In this document: piece by piece, positions 53,389-59,886 of the stretch | Layout: every line of letters begins with the position of its first letter | Numbering within the stretch: position 1 is the first letter of the stretch | Assembly (NCBI RefSeq): GCF_000721495.1 | Contig: NZ_JOHY01000009.1 | Coordinates: 124,001-188,000 of the forward strand | Source: Streptomyces sp. NRRL F-5123 | GTDB taxonomy: Bacteria > Actinomycetota > Actinomycetes > Streptomycetales > Streptomycetaceae | DNA: 64,000 nt | Direction of reading: 5' to 3' | Notes under the pieces: generated by a model | Databases searched by the model: none | What the model saw: the letters and a program-made list of their open reading frames with translations, nothing else | Told to the model about the DNA's origin: nothing | Made by a program: the position numbers and the translations under genes

Positions 53389-55083
53389 TCACCGGCTGAG
53401 GGTCGGGGCGCCGAGGACGAGGTCGCCCATCCGGCAGTGGGGGTTGGGCTCGGTGTCGGAGAAGCCGATCGTCAGGCGCAGGCCGTTGGTGACGTCCAGA
53501 TCGATCGAGGCGGGAGAGCCGACGTTCACCTCGCCGGTGTACAGCTGCTCGTTGTCGACGTAGACGGTGACGATCGAGGCGGTGTCGAAGGAGTCGTCGT
53601 CGATGCCGGCGACCATGGTCAGGCGGGTCCAGTTGCGTCCGAGGTTGTAGGAGATCGATCCCTGGCAGCGGGCCTGCGGCCCCTGGTCGACGACGAGCGC
53701 GGTGTCGTAGCGCTTGGTGTCGATGGTTCCGCCGCCGATCTGCAGGGAGCCGTCCGCGTCCTTGGCGACGGGCCGCAGGTCGGTCAGGGACAGGGTGGGG
53801 GGCAGCGTGGGCGAGGGCGGGTCGGTGGTGGGCGCGGTGGTCGGAGCAGCCGCGGGGGCCGAGGACGTCGCCGGGCTCGCTGGTCCGGTGGAGCTGGGCT
53901 GCGGGGTGTCCCCGCCCTTGGCGGAGCCGTCGCCGCCGGAACCGCGGTTCGCGACGAGGTAGACGACGAGCGAGACGACGACGACCGCGGCGAGGACGGA
54001 GAGGGCCGGCAGCGCGGGTCGCCGCCTGCGTGGGCCGGGCGGGGCCGGGACGGGCTGGAGCAGGGTGCCCGGCCGGTACGGCTCGGTGGGATGCGGCAGG
54101 GCCCCGGGCGCGGCCGGGTAGGCGGACGGCGGCGGCGCGGACGGTAACGGCGGGGCGGCGCGCAGCGTGCCCTGCTCCGGCAGCGGCGTGCTCACGACGG
54201 ACTGGCGCAGCGCCGCGACCCACGACGACAGGTCCCCCGGCCGCCGGTCCGGGTCGGCCGCGGCGATGGCGCACAGCCGCTCGCGGATGTCCGCGGGCAG
54301 CGCGGCGAGCTGCGGGAGCCCGCCGAGGGCGTGCGCGAGCTGGTCGGGGGCGATCGGCGGCGCCTGGCCGCAGAGCAGGAAGTAGGCGATGCCCCCGAAG
54401 GCGTAGCGGTCGGTGGCGGGGGTGCGCTTGCCCTCGAAGACCTCGGGCGCGGCGTATCCGGGGGTGAACCAGACCTGGGCGGTGCTGCCCTCGGCGGTGA
54501 GCTTGCTGAGCCCGAAGTCGACGAGGGTGGTCTGGCCGCGGTCGTCGACCATGACGTTGCCGGGCGAGAGGTCGCCGTGCACGACGAGCCGGCGGGACGG
54601 GGTGGCGAGCCCTGAGTGCAGGAAGTCCAGCGTCTCGGCCAGCTGCGCCAGGACGGAGGCGACCTCCCGCCGGTCCTGCGCCGACTCGAAGCTGCGCGCG
54701 GCCCGCCAGTCCCGCAGGTCGAGCCCGTCGACGTAGTTGAGCACCAGGACCAGCGCGCGGCCGCTCACCGCGGCCGCCTCGCCCGAGCGGTGGACGGGCT
54801 GCGCCTCGAAGTACTCCCGCACGCCGACGACGCCGGGACGGTGCACGAACCGCAGCAGTTCGGCCTGCTCCTTCCAGCGGCGGCCGATCCGCTCGAACTG
54901 CTCCTCGCTGACGGTGGCCGCGGTGTCGAAGATCTTGAGGACGACCGGCTCGGTCTCCCCGGCGAGTTCGAGCTCGGCGAGGTAGAGCAGTGCCTCGCCG
55001 CCCCTGCCGATCGAGCGGACGAGCCGGTAGCGGTCCGGTTCCGTCTCCGGACCGATCCGATGAGACGTGTCCGCACCGGCCAC
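53389..55083 (-). CDS. Serine/threonine protein kinase with extracellular NPCBM-like domain
   Basis: A 564-residue transmembrane kinase with a complete catalytic core (about residues 15-280): IGRGGEALLYLAE, VVLKIFD (ATP Lys), VVHGDLSPGNVMV (catalytic Asp), LVDFGLSKL and YAAPEVF. A Pro-rich linker, one membrane helix (ALSVLAAVVVVSLVVYLVA) and an outer domain of about 150 residues follow. The outer part (YDTALVVDQGPQARCQGSISYNL, VTVYVDNEQLYTGEV) resembles the NPCBM carbohydrate-binding fold, so it may sense sugars or glycan. GTG at 55083. Confidence 0.87.
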   Translation of the reverse strand: MAGADTSHRIGPETEPDRYRLVRSIGRGGEALLYLAELELAGETEPVVLKIFDTAATVSEEQFERIGRRWKEQAELLRFVHRPGVVGVREYFEAQPVHRSGEAAAVSGRALVLVLNYVDGLDLRDWRAARSFESAQDRREVASVLAQLAETLDFLHSGLATPSRRLVVHGDLSPGNVMVDDRGQTTLVDFGLSKLTAEGSTAQVWFTPGYAAPEVFEGKRTPATDRYAFGGIAYFLLCGQAPPIAPDQLAHALGGLPQLAALPADIRERLCAIAAADPDRRPGDLSSWVAALRQSVVSTPLPEQGTLRAAPPLPSAPPPSAYPAAPGALPHPTEPYRPGTLLQPVPAPPGPRRRRPALPALSVLAAVVVVSLVVYLVANRGSGGDGSAKGGDTPQPSSTGPASPATSSAPAAAPTTAPTTDPPSPTLPPTLSLTDLRPVAKDADGSLQIGGGTIDTKRYDTALVVDQGPQARCQGSISYNLGRNWTRLTMVAGIDDDSFDTASIVTVYVDNEQLYTGEVNVGSPASIDLDVTNGLRLTIGFSDTEPNPHCRMGDLVLGAPTLSR

Positions 55084-55289
55084 GACGCCCCCAACCCACG
55101 CTCTCGAAGAACCCGACCCCGGGAATGCCGTTCACCGGCGGGACGACTGTAGTGCGGCGGAGCGGCCCGCGGTGACCGTTCCCCGCCCGATGGCCGCGCT
55201 TCCGCCCGGACGCCCGGATTCCGCCGGGGCACCCTTGCGCCGCAGGTCAGACTGCTGCGGAGCCCCCGCGCACACACCGCACCGGGCGG

Positions 55290-55334
55290 CTCAGGGGCAG
55301 GCGGGACAGGGGCAGGCGGCTCAGGGGCAGGCGG
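55290..55334. repeat. Three 15-bp tandem repeats at the end of the GntR gene
   Basis: Units of CTCAGGGGCAGGCGG (the middle one starts GAC) run head to tail. The last unit contains the stop codon of the GntR gene (TGA on the minus strand, 55323-55321), so the gene end was duplicated outward. Confidence 0.8.
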
Positions 55335-55983
55335 CGAGGTGGGTCCGCAGCAGGGGTTCGGTGGGGGCGCCGGAGGCGAGCGCGTCGAGCAGCGCGTCGT
55401 GGTGCGCGGCGTGGGCGCGCAGGTCGGGGCGCGGGCCCTCGGCGGGCCACTGGGCGCTGCGGTGCAGGGTGTCGGCGACCTCCAGCAGCTGGGTGTTGCC
55501 CATGTGCCGCAGCAGCGCGCGGTGGAAGGCGCGGTCCGCCTCCGCGTACCCGGCGCGGTCGCCGGCCTCCGCGGCCGCCGCCGCGGCGCCGGCGAGCGGC
55601 CGCAGCTCGGCCCAGCGCGCGGCCGGCACGCTGCGGGCCAGCGACTGCACGACGGGTATCTCGACCAGCATCCTGACCTGCGCGATCTCCGCGAGGTCGG
55701 CCGGTGTGCGGCGGGTCACCCGGAAGCCGCGGTTGGGCAGCACCTCGACGGCGCCCTCCTGGGCGAGCAGCTGCATGGCCTCCCGGACCGGCGTGGCCGA
55801 CACCCCGTAGCGCGCCCCGAGCGCGGGCGCGGAGTGCACGGAGCCGGGCGGCAGCTCGCCGGTGAGCAGCGCGGCCCGCAGCTCGGCGAGGACCTGCCCG
55901 CGGACGGAGTGCCGCTCCGGCATCCGCCGCGGCGCCGGCAGCGGCGCCCGGCCGCCGCCCCGCAGGGACGCTGGACCCTCCAT
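55321..55983 (-). CDS. GntR/FadR-family regulator with FCD domain
   Basis: A 220-residue regulator. The winged helix (about residues 25-90: LRAALLTGELPPGSVHSAPALGARYGVSATPVREAMQLLAQEGAVEVLPNRGFRV) is followed by an all-helical FCD ligand domain with the metal His pattern AFHRALL and HHDALLDAL. ATG at 55983 with GAGGTGGAG 7 bases upstream. It is divergent from the FhuF-like gene and shares its iron-box region, but targets are unknown. Confidence 0.85.
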   Translation of the reverse strand: MEGPASLRGGGRAPLPAPRRMPERHSVRGQVLAELRAALLTGELPPGSVHSAPALGARYGVSATPVREAMQLLAQEGAVEVLPNRGFRVTRRTPADLAEIAQVRMLVEIPVVQSLARSVPAARWAELRPLAGAAAAAAEAGDRAGYAEADRAFHRALLRHMGNTQLLEVADTLHRSAQWPAEGPRPDLRAHAAHHDALLDALASGAPTEPLLRTHLAACP

Positions 55984-56096
55984 CAGCCGCTCCACCTCTC
56001 GTTCTCGTCGGCCGGACGCCCCGGCCGGGGCGTCGCACGCCCCCTGGGTCACCCCTATGGCGTACAGCGGTGAGCATAATCGCCGCACCCACAGGC

Positions 56097-56115
56097 TAAG
56101 GTAAGGCTTACCTCT
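56097..56115. promoter_or_regulatory. Iron box (DmdR/IdeR-type operator)
   Basis: The core AGGTAAGGCTTACCT (56099-56113) is a perfect 7-1-7 palindrome. Over 19 positions it matches 14 of the known actinobacterial iron box TTAGGTTAGGCTAACCTAA. It lies 32 bases before the FhuF-like gene, consistent with repression by an iron-loaded DtxR-family protein. Confidence 0.8.
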
Positions 56116-56146
56116 GCTGATCTTCGGCTCTCCGGAAGGCCCGCGC

Positions 56147-56962
56147 ATGTCCGTGACCGGCACCGCCTACGCCCGGCTCGCCGCGGCCTTCCCCGGCCTG
56201 CGGGTGACCGAGGGCGCGCCGCGCTCCGGCGGCGGCTGGGTCGGTGCCGCGGAGCTGGCGACGGGCGGCGCGGCCCTGGACGCCTTCGCCGCGCAGGACA
56301 CCGCCGATCTGACCCGGGAGTACGGCCGCGCGCCGCGCCCGCACGTCGCGGCCGCGCTCGCCCTGCACCGCTACGCCTGGCCCGCGTGCCTGCTCTTCAC
56401 GGTGCCGTGGTTCCTGCACCGCCGGGTGCCGCGGCTGCCGGTCGCGGACGTGTCCTTCCACCGCGCGTCCGGCGCCATGACCGTACGCACCGGCACCTTC
56501 GCCTGCCTGCCGGACGACCCGGCGGCGGGTCTGCCGGGCGCGTGGACCGTACCGTCCGAGGCGGCGCTGCGCGACGAGCTGCGGGCAGCGGTCGCCGAGC
56601 ATCTGGCGCCGCTGCTGGACGCGTTCGGGCCGCGGATGCGGCGCGGGCCGCGGGCGCTGTGGGCGATGGCGACCGACGAGGTCACCGAAGGCCTGCACTA
56701 CGTCGCGGGGTTGATGGGCCAGGAGGAGCGCGCGGTCGCGGAGCTGACGGAGCTGCTCCCGGGCGACACCGCGCCCTACGCGGGCGGCGCCGGCTTCCGC
56801 GCCGCCCCGTACGCGGGCAACAGGGGTGCGCCGGTGGGTGGTTGTGCGCGGGATCGACTGACGTGCTGCCTCTTCTACACCGTCAGCCCCGAGCAGGAGT
56901 GCGTTTCGTGCCCGCGTGCGACCGCTTCCGACCGGATCGGGCGCCGCGCGACGGCGGCCTGA
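56147..56962 (+). CDS. FhuF-like ferric-siderophore reductase ([2Fe-2S])
   Basis: A 271-residue protein. The C-terminus carries the FhuF cluster motif C-C-x10-C-x2-C (TCCLFYTVSPEQECVSCPR), and the middle has LHRYAWPACLLFTVPWFLHRRVP, typical of these reductases. It releases iron from imported siderophores by reducing Fe(III). ATG at 56147 with GGAAGG 7 bases upstream. The iron box directly upstream agrees with the function. Confidence 0.85.
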   Translation: MSVTGTAYARLAAAFPGLRVTEGAPRSGGGWVGAAELATGGAALDAFAAQDTADLTREYGRAPRPHVAAALALHRYAWPACLLFTVPWFLHRRVPRLPVADVSFHRASGAMTVRTGTFACLPDDPAAGLPGAWTVPSEAALRDELRAAVAEHLAPLLDAFGPRMRRGPRALWAMATDEVTEGLHYVAGLMGQEERAVAELTELLPGDTAPYAGGAGFRAAPYAGNRGAPVGGCARDRLTCCLFYTVSPEQECVSCPRATASDRIGRRATAA

Positions 56963-57152
56963 GCGGCCGCGCTACGATCTCGCTCAACTAGACTGCTCTG
57001 GCACGCGAGTTCGAGCAAACGTCCCTCTTCGCGGGATTTCGCCGCGACTCTTGTGCCATAACGTCTGCACTCACCCGCGCTCTTCGCAAAGATGTCGGTC
57101 GTACGCCGTCCCGCGGCCCGAGCGCGACGGGAAGCGACTCTAGGAAACGCAT

Positions 57153-58238
57153 ATGAGAGACATATCGCTGGACTGGGTGCTCTCGGGCATCGTCGGCCTG
57201 GTCGTGCTCGCGGCGTGCGCGGTCGTGTTCCGCACCCGCCGCACGCAGAACGCGGAAGGGAAGCCCGCGGACTCCTGGGAGCGCAGCGAGGAGCGCCGCC
57301 GCCGCAAGGAGGCGGTCTACGGCAGCGCGTCGTACGTGCTGCTGTTCTGCTGCGCCGCGGTCGCGGCCGCGCTCTCCTTCCACGGTCTGGTGGGCTTCGG
57401 CCGGGAGAACCTGAACCTGACCGGCGGGTGGGAGTACCTGGTGCCGTTCGGCCTGGACGGGGCGGCGATGTTCTGCTCCGTGCTGGCGGTGCGGGAGGCC
57501 AGCCACGGTGACGCGGCGCTCGGCTCGCGCATGCTGGTGTGGCTCTTCGCGGGTGCCGCGGCCTGGTTCAACTGGGTGCACGCGCCGCGCGGCATGGGCC
57601 ACGCGGGCGCGCCGCAGTTCTTCGCCGGCATGTCGCTGTCGGCCGCGGTGCTCTTCGACCGCGCCCTGAAGCAGACCCGCCGGGCGGCGCTGCGCGAGCA
57701 GGGCCTCGTGCCGCGCCCGCTGCCGCAGATCCGCATGGTGCGCTGGCTGCGCGCCCCGCGCGAGACCTTCGCCGCGTGGTCGCTGATGCTGCTGGAGGGC
57801 GTGCGCTCGCTGGACGAGGCGGTCGAGGAGGTCCGCGAGGACAAGCGGCAGCGGGAGAGCAACCAGCTGCGCCGCCGCGACCACGACCGGCTGGAGCGGG
57901 CCAAGATCAAGGCGCTGAGCCGGCAGGGCCGTTCCTGGCCGCGCGGCGGTGGCGGCCGGCAGGTGCCGGTGGACGTGCCCGCCGCGAGCCTGGCCGGCTC
58001 GGGCGAGGGGGCGTCGGAGCCCGCCATAGCCGGGTCCGGCACGGCCTCCGCCGAGCTGCCGGTCCGCGCGCTGCCCGCACTCCAGCCGGTGCGCGACGAC
58101 GCCGCGCAGACGACCGGCGCGACGGCGGGCGGCGGGTCCTTCCCGATCGACCTGACGGCCGAGGACGACACGATGACGCTGCCGCGGCTGGACTCGCTGG
58201 AGCGCAAACTGGCCGAGATGGAGCGGCAGTTCGGCTGA
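57153..58238 (+). CDS. DUF2637 membrane protein (SpdB-like)
   Basis: A 361-residue protein with about four N-terminal membrane helices (residues 8-28, 60-80, 95-115 and 130-150) and a charged cytoplasmic tail with a coiled-coil stretch (EEVREDKRQRESNQLRRRDHDRLERAKIKAL). The helical part matches DUF2637, a family that includes plasmid Spd (spread) proteins and many chromosomal streptomycete proteins of unknown role. It ends in LERKLAEMERQFG. ATG at 57153. Confidence 0.8.
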   Translation: MRDISLDWVLSGIVGLVVLAACAVVFRTRRTQNAEGKPADSWERSEERRRRKEAVYGSASYVLLFCCAAVAAALSFHGLVGFGRENLNLTGGWEYLVPFGLDGAAMFCSVLAVREASHGDAALGSRMLVWLFAGAAAWFNWVHAPRGMGHAGAPQFFAGMSLSAAVLFDRALKQTRRAALREQGLVPRPLPQIRMVRWLRAPRETFAAWSLMLLEGVRSLDEAVEEVREDKRQRESNQLRRRDHDRLERAKIKALSRQGRSWPRGGGGRQVPVDVPAASLAGSGEGASEPAIAGSGTASAELPVRALPALQPVRDDAAQTTGATAGGGSFPIDLTAEDDTMTLPRLDSLERKLAEMERQFG

Positions 58239-58261
58239 CCGCCGCCGCACCGACGACCGCG

Positions 58262-58302
58262 CGGGACCGCGTACGGGCACTGGCCGCCCGTACGCGGTCC
58301 CG
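58262..58302 (+). terminator. Strong hairpin after the DUF2637 gene
   Basis: Perfect 17-base arms (58262-58278, 58286-58302) with a 7-base loop, 23 bases after the stop codon; TTT follows at 58308-58310. Confidence 0.75.
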
Positions 58303-58407
58303 TCGCCTTTGTGCGCCCGCCTGTATCGCTCACCGCGAACTGCTGCCCCCACCACGGCGGTTGGGGTTAGCGTCGGTCCCCTGAATCGGCAACGAAAGGC
58401 GGCGGCA

Positions 58408-59154
58408 GTGGACCAGGGCGTGAAGGGCAGGGCGGCGGTCGTCACGGGCGGCTCGCGAGGGATCGGCCGGGCCGTGGTGGAGCGGCTGTGCGCGGACGGG
58501 GCCGAGGTCGTCTTCGGCTACCTCAGCGACGAGCGCGCGGCGGAGGAGGTCACCGCCGCGGTACGCGCGGCGGGCGGCCGGGCGCACGCCGTCCGTGTCG
58601 ACCTGGCCGACCCGGACGGCCCGGAGGAGCTGATGCGCACCGCGGAGGAGACGCTCGGCGGGCTCGACATCCTCGTCAACAACGCGGCGCTCTCGCACAA
58701 GCCGACGACACTCGCGGAGACCGGCACCGACCTCTTCGACGCGGTGCTGGCCGTGAACACCCGCGCGGTCTTCCTGACGCTGCGGTACGCGGCCCGCCGG
58801 ATGCGCGACGGCGGGCGGATCGTGACCGTCTCGTCGGTCAACACCGCGCGGGCCGCGCGCGGCATCGGGGCGTACGCGGCGAGCAAGGGCGCGATCGAGC
58901 AGCTGACCGCGGTGGCCGCGCAGGAGCTGGGCCCGCGCGGCATCACCGCGAACACCGTCTCGCCCGGCGCGACGGACACCGACCTGCTGCGCTCGGTCAA
59001 CCCCGCGGAGGCGCTGGAGGCCGTCGCCCGCATCACCCCGCTCGGCCGCCTCGGCCTGCCCACCGACATCGCGGCCGCCGTCGCCTTCCTCACCGGCCCC
59101 GACGGCCGCTGGGTCACCGGCCAGAACCTGCGCGCCACGGGCGGCCTGGCCTAG
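58408..59154 (+). CDS. Short-chain dehydrogenase/reductase (SDR)
   Basis: A 248-residue classical SDR: cofactor loop VTGGSRGIGRAV, NNAA motif (ILVNNAALS), catalytic Ser in VSSVNT and Y-x3-K in YAASK, and PGATDTD after the last strand. It reduces or oxidises a keto/hydroxyl group with NAD(P)H; substrate unknown. GTG at 58408 with GAAAGG 8 bases upstream. It converges on an ATPase gene across a shared terminator. Confidence 0.9.
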   Translation: MDQGVKGRAAVVTGGSRGIGRAVVERLCADGAEVVFGYLSDERAAEEVTAAVRAAGGRAHAVRVDLADPDGPEELMRTAEETLGGLDILVNNAALSHKPTTLAETGTDLFDAVLAVNTRAVFLTLRYAARRMRDGGRIVTVSSVNTARAARGIGAYAASKGAIEQLTAVAAQELGPRGITANTVSPGATDTDLLRSVNPAEALEAVARITPLGRLGLPTDIAAAVAFLTGPDGRWVTGQNLRATGGLA

Positions 59155-59177
59155 TCTCCTGAGTCAGGAGACTAGGC
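59149..59177. terminator. 29-bp perfect palindrome containing both stop codons of convergent genes
   Basis: Fourteen-base arms around a single central base. The TAG of the SDR (59152-59154) lies in the left arm and the TAG of the opposing ATPase gene (59174-59172) in the right arm. It is a bidirectional terminator placed inside the coding ends. Confidence 0.75.
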
Positions 59178-59582
59178 GGCGGCCGCCGCTTCGATCTCGA
59201 ACCACACGACCTTCCCCGCCCCCCGCGCCTGCACGCCCCACGTGTCGGCGAGGGCCTCGACGAGGAGCAGGCCGCGGCCCGACGTGGCGTCGTCGGCGGG
59301 GCGTCCGCCGCCGGGCGGGCGGCGGCCGAGCGAGTCGTGCACCTCCACCCGCAGCGTGCGCGCCGGGCCCGGCGAGAGCGTGGCCGTCAGGACGGCGCCG
59401 CCGCCGGTGTGCTGGAGGGCATTGGTGACGATCTCGGTGGCGAGCAGTTCCGCGGTGTCGGCGAGTGCCGGCACTCCCCACTGGCGCAGGTGGTCCCGCA
59501 GGCGTCTGCGGGACTCCGCGACGGCCCGCAGATCCGCGCGCCGGACCGCGTACCGTAGACGATTCCCCGTGCTGTCCGTGAG
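59172..59582 (-). CDS. HATPase_c (RsbW-like) anti-sigma-type ATP-binding protein, start unclear
   Basis: A GHKL ATPase domain of about 135 residues: ATEIVTNALQHTGG (N box), RVEVHDSLG (G1) and SGRGLLLVEALADTWG (G2). Such stand-alone domains are common in Streptomyces as serine kinases that bind sigma factors or anti-anti-sigma partners. The homologous part begins TDSTGNRLRYAV after a strong GGGGGAGG, but no ATG, GTG or TTG is in frame there. The frame is open to an ATG at 59822; an ATG at 59628 is in another frame. The true start may be non-standard or lost. Confidence 0.7.
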   Translation of the reverse strand, partial: LTDSTGNRLRYAVRRADLRAVAESRRRLRDHLRQWGVPALADTAELLATEIVTNALQHTGGGAVLTATLSPGPARTLRVEVHDSLGRRPPGGGRPADDATSGRGLLLVEALADTWGVQARGAGKVVWFEIEAAAAA

Positions 59583-59780
59583 CCTCCCCCGTTCCGGTCC
59601 GGACCGATTTTTCCCCTGACAAAGGCATGCCCCGCGTGCACCCCGTCCAGTCCTGTGACGAGCGCGACGGCGCGATACGCGGGGCGGGAGCGGGGCGGCG
59701 GGGCTTTGCTGGATGCCCGGGGGCCAACGGGGTTTCCGCCAGGGGGCGTTGATAGGTCGGATGTATGACGCGTCGATGCC

Positions 59781-59809
59781 TTGACACGGCCCTGGCCTCC
59801 CGTCACTGT
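59781..59809 (+). promoter_or_regulatory. Promoter of the large glycoside hydrolase gene
   Basis: TTGACA (59781-59786) and CACTGT (59804-59809) with a 17-base spacer, about 78 bases before the GTG start at 59887. The -35 is the perfect consensus. Confidence 0.55.
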
Positions 59810-59886
59810 GTGGCCCGTTCACCCCTCGCCATCCACGGGTGAACGCGCCTGTACCACAGGCCTTCTCTCCTCAGGAGGAACCGCTC

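Noticed and set aside
59583..59822. In-frame N-terminal extension of the HATPase protein to ATG 59822
   Set aside because: The 80 added residues show no family resemblance, and the strong ribosome site lies downstream of them; kept only as an alternative.
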